Source: Escarpia spicata (lineage: Eukaryota > Annelida > Polychaeta > Sabellida > Siboglinidae). Taken from it: a stretch of DNA of 64,000 nucleotides. A model generated the notes under the pieces. It ran no database searches. It was not told the origin of the DNA and was given only the letters and a program-made list of their open reading frames with translations. Both the position numbers and the translations under genes were made by a program. The stretch lies in contig OZ023210.1 of NCBI GenBank assembly GCA_963995525.1, positions 65,088,921 to 65,152,920 on the forward strand, in the 5' to 3' direction. Below are positions 9,405 through 19,234 of the stretch, in pieces. Numbering within the stretch: position 1 is the first letter of the stretch; every line of letters starts with the position of its first letter.

Positions 9405-11096
9405 CAGCTACGGACATCCGAAAGCATGATTTGTGACCGACTGCTACAAATCCTACAGTTAGAGCTCATGGTTCTAAGAGAGTTGGTCAACCACTTTGTT
9501 GTGGTATGTAGCAGCCTCCAGCTACAATCACCGCTACTTTCTTCTCTCACTCAAGCATGTGAGATTGTGTAACAAGGTCATTCACCGGGGCGAGGGCGTG
9601 TGGTTACATATCATTGTCTTCTGGGGTTGTTGTGTCAGATTAGAGCAATTACTATCCCACATGCTCACTGTGAATCCCCTTTGATGCAAGGAACCGTCTC
9701 GGATGGGCCCTTATCTTCTTTCATGCCCCAACACTCTGTGGAGGTAAACAAGATTTTGTCCTAAATATAGCAAACAATGTTTGCTGCAAAGGTAGCAGCC
9801 TAAAGTTGTTTAAAAATACACTGACAGCTGAACGCACAGCGACACCAGTTTTTGATGTTCATGATCACTTCTTGATTTTGGTGATGGGTGGTTTGGTCGT
9901 GAGGCGCTTCAAACGGCCACAGATTCCCTGTCTAAAGAGACACCGTACCAGGGGCACTGTGAATGTATTTATACACATGCGCGTGGCAGCGATCAACATG
10001 TTTCTGCAAATATGCGACTACCTGCCCTAGAAAGTGCATCATTGACCACCCTGATACTACTACAAACAGTAGCAGCTGCTTTGAAATGGTGGTAGATGGC
10101 ACGGTGCCAGGCGGTATTAGTATCATCACAGCACAGGTAACACTTTGATGGCTCGCTGAGGGGCACTTTGGCGTCTCTTCTATTGCCGTGTGCTCTGGCT
10201 TGTCACTTAGGTCAAATGGGGTGAAGGTCAAACTAACTGCTTTTGAAAGTGGCCCTAAACCTTTTATCTGACATACATATTTACATATATTGCAAAGATA
10301 TTTCTTAATTAAATGTGTTTCATTGACATTTGTGTTAAAAATGGCTTTATGGTCACATATTAATTTGTATAATCATTTGATTGATATTCTGACTTAGAGA
10401 TACTGTTTCAAAATCGCTTTGGGATAGCCCCTACTAGAATGATTCTGATTTTTATGCATCAATTATATTTATAATTATCAGTCCTTGTAGTTTGGTTATG
10501 AACAGTATGTAGACAGTTCTGTACATTATTTCATGAATCAAATTTGACTAAACTCACTTTCTGCAAGCTGGATGATCCTTGGTTCTTAGTGTGTCAAACC
10601 GGTAATACTATAAACAGATCATTTTAAACATTTATTATGGATTTAACCACTTGTCACTTGAATAAAACTTGCCAGTTCTACCAGGCAGAGTGGTACATTC
10701 AAAAGGTATTCAGCCCGCCTGGTCAGCACTGGTTGTTTTCAGTAGCTTCCAAAAACTCTAAGGCAACACCCTCATCTCCCTAGCTGGGTGGTTAATACAG
10801 GGTATGAAGTCACTGTCTACTGCATAACTTTGCATGAGAAACCTTGCAACTGCTGCTGGCTGGGACTGTACTAGCTACCTCAGTATACCAGTTCTTACTG
10901 TATATCTGTGTTTCAAATTCCTTCTGGCTGTTACTGCCCTTTTTTCCGATTATATACGTGGGTTTCAGACCCATGTTTTCCAGGGTAGTTTTTGGCTGAA
11001 GTTTCGTCTGTCTGCAGCACTAAATCCACAGTTGTTTGAGTCATGAGTGACAGCAGCAGGGGGACTGTCAGGGAAGGTAGACTAGGTCTAGTACAG
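9405..11096. other. Unique intron sequence, nothing recognised
   Basis: About 1.7 kb of moderately AT-rich single-copy sequence. The small open frames (for example at 9496-9684 and 9806-10030) have no recognisable motifs and no supportable splice structure. I see no RNA gene or transposon here. Confidence 0.5.
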
Positions 11097-11621
11097 TGGG
11101 GACAGACCACACCTAGATGGTTAAATGGGGACAGACCACAACTAGATGGTTAAATGGGGACAGACCACAACTAGATAGTTAAATGGGGACAGACCACAAC
11201 TAGATAGTTAAATGGAGACAGACCACTTGTAGATGATTAAATGGGGACAGACCACAACTAGATTAAATGGGGACAGACCACAACTAGATGGTTAAATGGA
11301 GACAGACCACAACTAGATGGTTAAATGGGGACAGACCACAACTAGATGGTTAAATGGGGACATACCACAACTAGATGGTTAAATGGGGACATTCCACAAC
11401 TAGATGGTTAAATGGGGACAGACCACAACTAGATGGTTAAATGGGGACAGACCACAACTAGATAGTTAAATGGGGACAGACCACTTGTAGATGATTAAAT
11501 GGGGACAGACCACAACTAGATTAAATGGGGACAGACCACAACTAGATGGTTAAATGGAGACAGACCACAACTAGATGGTTAAATGGGGATAGACCACAAC
11601 TAGGTGGTTGAATGGAGACAG
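11097..11621. repeat. 29-bp minisatellite, about 18 copies, with an internal 258-bp duplication
   Basis: Units of 29 bp follow GGGGACAGACCACAACTAGA then TGGTTAAAT. Some units are shortened to CTAGATTAAAT. A distinctive run (CCACTTGTAGATGATTAAAT unit, then the short unit, then two normal ones) occurs at 11223 and again at 11481, showing a 258-bp segment copied within the array. Confidence 0.93.
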
Positions 11622-11917
11622 TACAATTATTTATCTAAACAAATATAATGTAATGGATATATAATTTATTAATTGCATATATGTTGTACGGTAATATATT
11701 GTAATTATATATGTGAAAACAAATTGTGATCTGTCTGCATAAATAAAATTTAGAAACATCGTTATATGTAATTATCATAATTTCATTTGTGGTGAATAAA
11801 TAATTACTACAAAAATAAAAAAAATATTTACAAACAGTGCATCATAGTTTACAATTATTTGGTTTATATTACTTCGTGAAAACATAAACAAAAAAGTGCC
11901 AAGAAAATCAATTGTTT
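11622..11917. other. Very AT-rich spacer
   Basis: Low-complexity A/T sequence with several AATAAA-like strings and no open frame of note. Position 11890-11895 is a run of six A, which reads as a TTTTTT Pol III terminator for the tRNA-like element on the - strand. Confidence 0.5.
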
Positions 11918-12000
11918 GGTGTCAGGATTGAACCGGCGTCACCCGATTGTAAAATCAATGACAAGAAACCAACGCGTCTACCAACTGAGCTAGCGACATC
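11918..12000 (-). ncRNA. tRNA-like Pol III element (tRNA pseudogene or SINE head)
   Basis: On the - strand, TAGCTCAGTTGG (complement of 11981-11992) matches the tRNA A-box and GGTTCAATCC (complement of 11925-11934) matches the B-box. They are about 46 nt apart, which is longer than a standard tRNA without an intron or long variable arm. A T6 run at 11890-11895 lies just downstream on the same strand. The ends GATGTCG and TGACACC could pair at six of seven positions, but they are out of register with the B-box by about four bases, and I find no clean anticodon stem. I therefore read it as a degenerate tRNA-derived sequence and not a working tRNA. Confidence 0.55.
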
Positions 12001-12896
12001 AACGGAAATTCACTGACTGATTTAAGTAGTTATGATAAATTGTACAACTCCTCCTTCATATATCGATAGTTACTTTCTGTAGCTGGATACAATATATTTT
12101 TGCTATGTATGTTTATTGGTGTAGATTATGTAACATTGGTTACATTCGATATAATTATTCTGAAAACGAGCCGAAGTTCAGAAGGCCCATTCGCATTGAT
12201 TGTTTTGAATAAAATTTGATTCATGTGTAACCGTGAGATAACTGCTTGTTCCTCTATAATGACTAGTGTTTGTATTACATCGGAATATCGCACAATAACT
12301 AATTTTGACACTCGTTTTAACCCAAAAGCTATCCTTGTAAACATGCTCTGAATGCATGGAAAGGGTCGGCGTGATGCGAGTGTGGGTCATATGTGACGTC
12401 ACGATACCACGTGATCGCTTAGCTCATTAAATTTATATTTTCCACGGGAATCGCTACACAGACGGGTTTAAAATTGAATTTATGCTACAACTGTACGTTT
12501 CTGTATTTTTTTAATGTTCTCGAATGTTACATACAATGTTAAACTTTGTGTACACATGGAAAACGGATTTTAGCTAATGCCTTGTTTTTATTTCCTTTAA
12601 TAACTGACCATGATTGCACAGTTCCTTTTTCAAAACTTTGAAGCACACATTCCCATGATTAGTTGATATAAACTGGGATAATTACAGTACTTAACCAAAA
12701 GTCGATAAACAGCAATAGTGATGATAATTGGAAAGTACAAGTGGCGCTACCTTGTGGATGACAAAGCGAATTAATAATGCATCATTTGTCGACTGTGGGA
12801 AGTGATGTTCGTGTCATTTGTTGCATACCTGTCATAAAGATGTCATGTTCTTGCCGTTTGTTGCGTACCTGTCATAAAGATGCCTTTTCTTTGCAG
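12001..12896. other. Intron end upstream of the last MRTF exon
   Basis: AT-rich single-copy intron with no gene recognised. It contains the CRE/E-box pair annotated separately. It also holds a short duplication around 12820-12890, where CTGTCATAAAGATG and GT(C/G)ATTTGTTGC/CGTTTGTTGCGTACCTGTC recur about 40 bp apart just before the acceptor. Confidence 0.5.
12393..12413. promoter_or_regulatory. CRE palindrome plus E-box
   Basis: A perfect 10-bp palindrome GTGACGTCAC (12393-12402, containing the full CREB/ATF site TGACGTCA) is followed six bases later by CACGTG (12408-12413), a canonical bHLH E-box. Both sit in an otherwise AT-rich intron about 485 bp upstream of the last coding exon. They could mark an intronic enhancer or an internal promoter. 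This is inferred from motifs only. Confidence 0.4.
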
Positions 12897-13753
12897 AGTT
12901 GCCCCCCAGTGCTGCCCAAGAGCCCCCACCAACACCAAAGACAAACACCTCGACATCATCAAACCTCGGTGCGACAACGTCATACACCAGCACACAATTG
13001 ACAAACTCTATCACAATCCCAGCCATTGCAGTGCCTGCATGCAGTATCCCAGCATGCAGCAGGACACAGCTTCCTTCAGTGTTCAGCGGCGGTACGCTGA
13101 TCCTCACTAGCAGCATGGTGACTCCAATCACAACATGTACAATACAGAGCACACACACGGCCCCCCAGAGCATGCACTCAGGCACCACGGGGCATAAGGA
13201 GCTACCCCCTCCACTCAGCATCGACGCCACCATCTCGTCCACCACCTGTGGCGGCCTATGTGATGGACTTGAAGAACCTCTGCCGAGTCTGTCTGATCTG
13301 TCATTCATCAACATGGACTGGTCGGATGACACGGAACTTCCCGATCAGCTGCTCGACCTGACCAGCACGGATGGCTCACTAGGTGGCGCTGGCACCACCG
13401 AGACGAAGCAGTTGGTGATGGACATGTTGATGGTGCCGCAGTCGAGTGATTCGCTCCATGGAAGTATCCACGGCTCGGAACCGAACTTGAGCACAATGAT
13501 CGACACGGAGCTTACCGACAACAACCACATGAGTATGGACGTCTCAGATTGGTTGGATGTCATCATGCCCAGTACTGGTCTGACCCCACTCAGTGCCAAC
13601 GCCCCCGTGTGTTTCCCGTCAGACAATGTGCTGACGCCGAAGCCCCAGGACGTCCTTGACTTGTTCAACATGGATGAGACAGACTTGTACACCCCGACCG
13701 ACATTGGACTCGGGTTTGACAAGGTCATGGAGGTGTCGTCGTCGAAAACCTGA
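12897..13753 (+). CDS. MRTF: MRTF/MKL terminal coding exon (C-terminal transactivation region)
   Basis: Last coding exon. The acceptor is TTTTCTTTGCAG ending at 12896. The first two bases (AG) complete a Glu codon with the single G left by the exon ending at 6126, and 284 codons follow to TGA at 13751-13753. The apparent start at 12899 is TTG inside the frame, not a real start. After LPPSAAQEPPPTP comes a Ser/Thr-rich stretch (about residues 15-95). Then come acidic and hydrophobic blocks LPSLSDLSFINMDWSDD (128-144) and LPDQLLDL (147-154), and finally MDVSDWLDVIMP (213-224) with STGLTPLSANAP (225-236). The DWLD...GLTPLS..AP order matches the extreme C terminus of vertebrate MRTF and myocardin, where transactivation activity resides. 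An extension, DVLDLFNMDETDLYTPTDIG (251-270), follows. The three exons together give about 375 residues. Family assignment rests on recalled motifs plus splice-phase agreement. Confidence 0.87.
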
Positions 13754-15458
13754 GAACGGCGAATTCCTGAAATGGCAATGACAGTATCGACATCAACGTC
13801 GGTGTCACTGACACGGCACCATCGCCACTCCGATGGCGCTACACACGACACGGTTTTGGTGACATCGCTGACTGCAGACAGTGTGTGTGTGTGGCACCTC
13901 TGATGTGTTACATGACAGTATCCTCGTGACTGTGACTTGTCTCCTACAAATAGTGAGAACAGTGTCGGTAGCGGCTGACGTCAGCTGCCCAGTCACGTCA
14001 TCTTGTCACTGGCTCAAGAGATTCCTTCTCTACGGTGTCAAATGTTCATCCTGCATATAGAGACAGACGCAAACCATTGTCAAGTGGCTTGTGGTATCTT
14101 CCGCGAGCGGCAAGCGTGCCATTCATTCTAGGAAGCGTGTGGTAGTTTCGACCCAAATCACAGGGTCGCTGATGCAGCTGCGATTGATTCGTGCGTTTGT
14201 TGTGGACGCAGTTCGTCAGACGTGTCTGTTCGGGTGAAGTAGAGACACTCGTGTGAGACTATAACGTCTGTGTATTCCCAAGACGCGCGGTCTTGCGACA
14301 ACACCGCACGCGACAGAATGAAGACATTTTCCAATGGTGCTTTTGTAGCCGTAGTCAGATGTGTTAGTTGTGTTTTTGTTCGCTGAATACATTGCACTGG
14401 TGTTGCCCCATGACAGAGCTGCTCTTATGTATTGGCGTTTTAGTTTCCTCTTTCACAGAAGCACAGCCACTGACATGTCGAGTAATTTGTGTCGACCAGA
14501 CGTCGTTGAGAGTCCTGGCCAGATGAGTGGCTTAACATAAATTTGTTGACTAGTTTGTTTAAGCTGTAAGAGGGAGTTGATTTATGGGGTAACTTCCTGT
14601 TAACAAATCGCCAGTACCTTAGACAGGCCTGTCTGTGCACTCTTGTCGTCTCTTTGTACGTGGTGCTAGAGTTTCTGCATGAACCATGTCAGGTGTCTGT
14701 CCACATAACCATACCTCAACCATCATTGTGGTGTCGTCGCCATAGCGACGATGATGTTCTACATAGCACCAGGCATTCCGACAATAGAATCAATGGAATA
14801 CCTGCTTGGTGATTCGCTTCCAGGCGCCGCCGCGTTGCTTTGCTCCAGGCAGCCCAGAATTGCGTCTGTGCACGCTGCAGGTCATGGGCACCAAACAGGA
14901 ATTAGCTATGCATATTCCCGAATATATATTCCACTTTTGTGATCCATTCCATGAAGAAAGTAACAGATAGACTGACATGCATGCAGCTAGGTAGTTATAG
15001 TGGTTGGTTTGCATGATCTGCGTCATACAGCATTGCTGTTTTGTCCCGTTTCGCTTCTTTGGTCGACGCACGCAGCATTCCCTGGACACACAGGAACACA
15101 CTCAGTAGAAATGTCGCTCGCAGCGATTCTGACACCACTCAGTATTCAATATATAGTCACAACATCTGTGTTTTTGTGTTTGACATGTTTATTACATTGC
15201 AGAGATTGCCTCCAGGTTTGGGTGGGTTATCTATGGGTAGCCCAGTACATATTGTCAGTTACTATATACGTTCTGTTGACAGTTTGATGCCATAATTCAG
15301 TGTTACGAGGCTGACACAATCCAAATACAGTATGTGGAGTAATGGCAAATTATGTGACTGCTAAATGCTTATACGTAGCATCATAGCCGAGTTTCCATTG
15401 CTACGCAAGCATGCAGCTGAGGAAACTCTTATTCTTTGACAGGTTTTATAGCAACAAT
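13754..15458 (+). other. Probable MRTF 3' UTR, first part
   Basis: Sequence following the stop codon, with no open frame of interest. No AATAAA occurs before the 32-bp array, so the transcript probably runs further. It contains a compact inverted repeat, TCGTCGC (14734-14740) and GCGACGA (14745-14751) around CATA, extendable through CATCA/TGATG after an unpaired stretch on the 5' side. Confidence 0.5.
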
Positions 15459-16068
15459 GATGTGTACATAAGGAGACACAGTGTTCCTTTGATGTGTACA
15501 TAAGGAGACACATTGTTTCTTTGATGTGTACATAAGGAGACACATTGTTCCTTTGATGTGTACATAAGAAGACACATTGTACCTTTGATGTGTACATAAG
15601 GAGACACAGTGTTCCTTTGATGTGTACACAAGGAGACACATTGTTCCTTTGATGTGTACATAAGAAGACACATTGTACCTTTGATGTGTACATAAGGAGA
15701 CACAGTGTTCCTTTGATGTGTACATAAGGAGACACATTGTTCCTTTGATGTGTACATAAGGAGACACATTGTTCCTTTGATGTGTACATAAGGAGACACA
15801 TTGTACCTTTGATGTGTACATAAGGAGACACAGTGTTCCTTTGATGTGTACATAAGGAGACACATTGTTCCTTTGATGTGTACATAAGGAGACACATTGT
15901 ACCTTTGATGTGTACATAAGGAGACACATTGTTCCTTTTATGTGTACATAAGGAGACACATTGTTCCTTTAATGTGTACATAAGGAGACACAGTGTTCCT
16001 TTGATGTGTACATAAGGAGACACAGTGTTCCTTTGATGTGTACATAAGGAGACACAGTGTTCCTTTGA
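15459..16068. repeat. 32-bp minisatellite, about 19 copies
   Basis: Units of 32 bp contain GATGTGTACATAAGGAGACA then CA(T/G)TGTTCCTTT, with variants TACCTTT and AAGAAGACA. It lies 1.7 kb after the MRTF stop, so it may be within the 3' UTR. All - strand frames are open for long stretches (SPYVHIKGTMCL-type peptides) because three units make 96 bp. There is no evidence for a real - strand gene. Confidence 0.94.
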
Positions 16069-16503
16069 GTGCAGGCGTGCTCTGCGACTTAGTGGTTTGT
16101 GTTTGAAGCATTTAGTAGCGGTTCAGTGTGTATATATACTCAAACATCGCCTTCCAAATCACGCTGTATTTAATCAGTCAGAACCAAACGTGCAGTGTGA
16201 CTTTGTGTTATGTGTGAGACCATGTTTATGTAATGATATAGATCAAACCACCCAGTGTGACCTTCATGCAAACGGATGCAGTGATGGTTTCCTTCCTTAA
16301 ATCAAGAATACATCAACTATACAGACTGCGATTGTCTTTGCTAGATTGTAGAAATTTTTATATATTGTAACATGATTATTGAAGAAAGCATTTTCACACG
16401 AGCCTCATGCACGGCTGAAACAGGTGGTGATGCTGGTCATTGCCACTGCGTAATTGTTCCTGTCTGGCCAGTCAGTTGCACCAACAAGATGAAAGAACAA
16501 TGT

Positions 16504-16509
16504 ATTAAA
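16504..16509 (+). terminator. Candidate poly(A) signal ATTAAA
   Basis: First common poly(A) hexamer variant I noted after the MRTF stop codon. Another ATTAAA lies at 17263-17268. No cleavage site can be confirmed without RNA data. Confidence 0.2.
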
Positions 16510-17080
16510 TTCAACAGTCTAAAACTAAGTTCTACCTGGACAATGTTCCACAGAGTATAGTACTTTGCAAAGAGGTACTTTGTGCATCAACTTATTGGTA
16601 CTTTTAACAAAGTCTAGTACTGCACTGTTGAATGAATATTTGTACTTCACATATTTGTTCATGTTGAGTACTTTGTATCTTACTGTCTGTGACATCTGTC
16701 ACACTAAGCATGTGACATCTTTCGCACTGAGCACATTTGAGACATCTCCAGCATTGTTGTCTGCTACTAATACTATCTTATGGTATTTATTTAACACACC
16801 AGCGCAGTCTGGTATTTTGCGAAGACATTTTCACATTCTTTGTGTTGGTGCTGTCTGGTTTCACATTCCAGCATCTTCGCTTATGTTCATTCCCATCATG
16901 CCCCATCCCAAGCACCCCACCCCACAGTTCCACAACCCCCCTGCTCTAGCTACCCCAAGCCCCCACCTCACAGTTCCACAACCCCCTGCTTTAGCTGTTA
17001 GTGCTGTTGTGTAGAATGCCTGTGTTTATGTCCGAGGGACTGCCTCTGTCCCTCTGTTGTTATAGCCCTAGTTTGTGGGT

Positions 17081-17130
17081 CCACAACTGTCTGTGTGTCA
17101 ATGCAGTCGCAATTGACACACAGGCAGTGG
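17081..17130. other. Strong inverted repeat / potential RNA hairpin
   Basis: CTGTGTGTCAAT at 17091-17102 is perfectly complementary to ATTGACACACAG at 17112-17123, with a 9-nt spacer (GCAGTCGCA) that can itself add two pairs. Outer bases CCAC (17081-17084) and GTGG (17127-17130) extend the stem past an internal loop. It lies about 3.3 kb after the MRTF stop on what may be 3' UTR. Possible roles include an RNA-stability element or a small-RNA precursor, but the loop is short for a typical animal pre-miRNA. Confidence 0.6.
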
Positions 17131-18328
17131 TCAGTGTATTCTCCAAGTGTCCACAGTAGGCCAGTGATAACTACACCCTTTTTACTTGACCATCTGTAGT
17201 TGGGTTCCTCGAGACAAACTGTCGCTAAATTTAATCAAATCTCAGACACTTGAAAGTTCTTAATTAAAATTGCTACTTTACTTTCTTAATATCAGCAAAT
17301 TAAGTGCAAAAGAACCATGCACAAAGTCGCAGGCAAGAAACTTGTGACATTAAGAATGCAGTTGTCATAGCATTATCACATCCAGTTGTTGAGTCATGTC
17401 ATCAATGAAAGAAGCCGTCATTCAATGCGACTACTGTCAAATTCTGCCTACAAATTACTTAAAGAGGATTATGTAGAAATATTCATCGACAATCAGATAT
17501 TTTAATTACTTGTTGACATAGGCAGTTATCGTCAGACTGATGGTTCACCTGTTGTACCACCAGATGGCAGTGTTCATTGATGGCGACTACCAACGTGGTA
17601 GTTGAAATGTCATGAAGTGAGGACAATATTTTCATTATGAATGAAAGATATGTGGTATTTTGTAACGTCACAAAGAAAGGTAGAACTATCATGGTGCATA
17701 TCGCTGCAGCTGCCCCGTATCCGTGAGAGCCAGTGGTGGACGCCGTGGTTAGATTCACACAAAGTGCCTTGTTGTTACCTTGTCACATGATGTGTGTATC
17801 ATAGCTTCTCACTCAATGTACGTAGCTCCTAGCCCAGCTGCGGGGCTCCGTGTCATCCCTCTGGCATTGTTTCAGTGAAGCCAATACCAGTTTCCGTAGC
17901 CTACAGCTTGTTTGAGTTGTATTACGACTGTGTGTGGAACTGTGCGATGTTGTTATTCGCAGACATCAAATGTGTTATCAAGACCAACGCTGTCTTATGG
18001 TGTTGTCACCATTGCTGCTTCCTGTATTTATCCGTTTACGCACCCGTGACATAATCATGCGTTTTTTCCCGTATATGGTGTTAAGATTTCGTGTTTGGGC
18101 AGCAGAAGTTCAGTGATTGTACTCCTGTGAATCTGTGAAGATTTTCTGTAATTATTGAGGCATTATGTATTTCTAGCGTAGATGGACCAAACATCAGTTG
18201 ATCTAGGATCTCGCCATATCCAACATGGAATAGGTTTTACATTGGGGTATGTCAACCGAATAGCAAATTGCTAATGTTATAACCCAAAAATTGACAATGT
18301 CATAATATAGTATAAGCAAACATATATT

Positions 18329-18334
18329 AATAAA
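18329..18334 (+). terminator. Candidate poly(A) signal AATAAA
   Basis: The first canonical AATAAA I find downstream of the MRTF stop, about 4.6 kb away. If used, the 32-bp minisatellite and the 17081-17130 hairpin would both be in the 3' UTR. Confidence 0.3.
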
Positions 18335-18936
18335 ATGAATCTGGACTATTAAAGATACTTGTGATTAGGTGAATGTTAGCTCTTGCGTTAGTGTCAATGT
18401 GTAGTCGTTTAGGTTCGGCTGTCTAAAATGTCAGCTGTATCCAGGAGCTTTTAATATATTTCTTATTTCAGTATTCCATGGTTTGATGTATTTCCAACAG
18501 CAACGTTCAGTTGTGGCAGAACATGTCTACGGTGCAATTTATGGTAATTTTAACCATCCGAGTTGGAATGGAGACTGCAGCACTGGAAAGATTAAGTAAG
18601 CACATTCCAGGATGCATAGAGAGAGTAGTGCTAGTTGGAGCCAGTCGGTAGACAGTGGCGTATTTATTGTTGTCTTGTCCTGCCTCATGAAGGTGACAAT
18701 CAGCTATGACAGCATGTGGCTGAGGTTGAGGCCAAGGATTGAGTCTACTGGGCAAACAGCGGCTTCCGTTCAGTCGTATTCCTTCAATCCGGTCACTGTT
18801 GGTTGATATTCCACACGCGTGTTCTTGCATCAACTTAACAAATCTTCTTTCCATCATTGTAAACTAGTTTTTGCATGTCCTGTTTTCCAAAGTTCAATGA
18901 CATTATTTAGGTGCGATTCTTTATGAGATGGTGGGA

Positions 18937-18942
18937 AATAAA
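18937..18942 (+). terminator. Candidate poly(A) signal AATAAA
   Basis: Canonical hexamer within GGGAAATAAAGCAC, about 5.2 kb after the stop codon. Alternative to the sites at 18329 and 19229. Confidence 0.25.
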
Positions 18943-19228
18943 GCACATAGATGTTACTGCTGCAAAGAACGGCTTTGCAACTATCTGCTGCATGTTTCAC
19001 CCTATCTTGCGATGCTTGCTTCTAAAGCCAACCAGTAGAGTCATGAGCATGTGCCAGTTAAACTGATGGCTTTGTATGACTGTCACTGATGCTGCTTTGT
19101 TAAGTGATTATTACGTTTAGCTTTTATAGAATCATTTTTGTTGATGTTGTAAATGCCAACACAGTACATTGTGTGAAGTGACCATTGTCTAAGTCCAAGT
19201 GTGTGCTTTTCACAAAATGTAAAAACAT

Positions 19229-19234
19229 AATAAA
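19229..19234 (+). terminator. Candidate poly(A) signal AATAAA
   Basis: Canonical hexamer in ACATAATAAACGATTTTG, followed by a TG-rich stretch (TGATCGACTGTCTTTG...TGTGGTTGTG) that resembles a GU-rich downstream element. It lies about 400 bp before the 30-bp satellite array. Confidence 0.3.

Noticed and set aside
9496..10231. Small ORFs of 60-100 codons between the 28- and 29-bp arrays
   Set aside because: No recognisable motif, no splice consistency with MRTF, and lengths expected by chance.
12899..12901. Translation start of a stand-alone gene at the last MRTF exon
   Set aside because: The codon is TTG and follows a splice acceptor. The frame continues from the upstream exon through a split Glu codon.
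12832..13851. - strand ORFs (166 and 168 codons) opposite the last MRTF exon
   Set aside because: Shadows of the real + strand exon. The + frame carries the family motifs and the phase-matched splice site.
15361..16023. A 220-codon - strand ORF (SPYVHIKGT repeats) as a gene
   Set aside because: All three - strand frames are open through the 32-bp array with the same peptides in rotation, as expected for a repeat.
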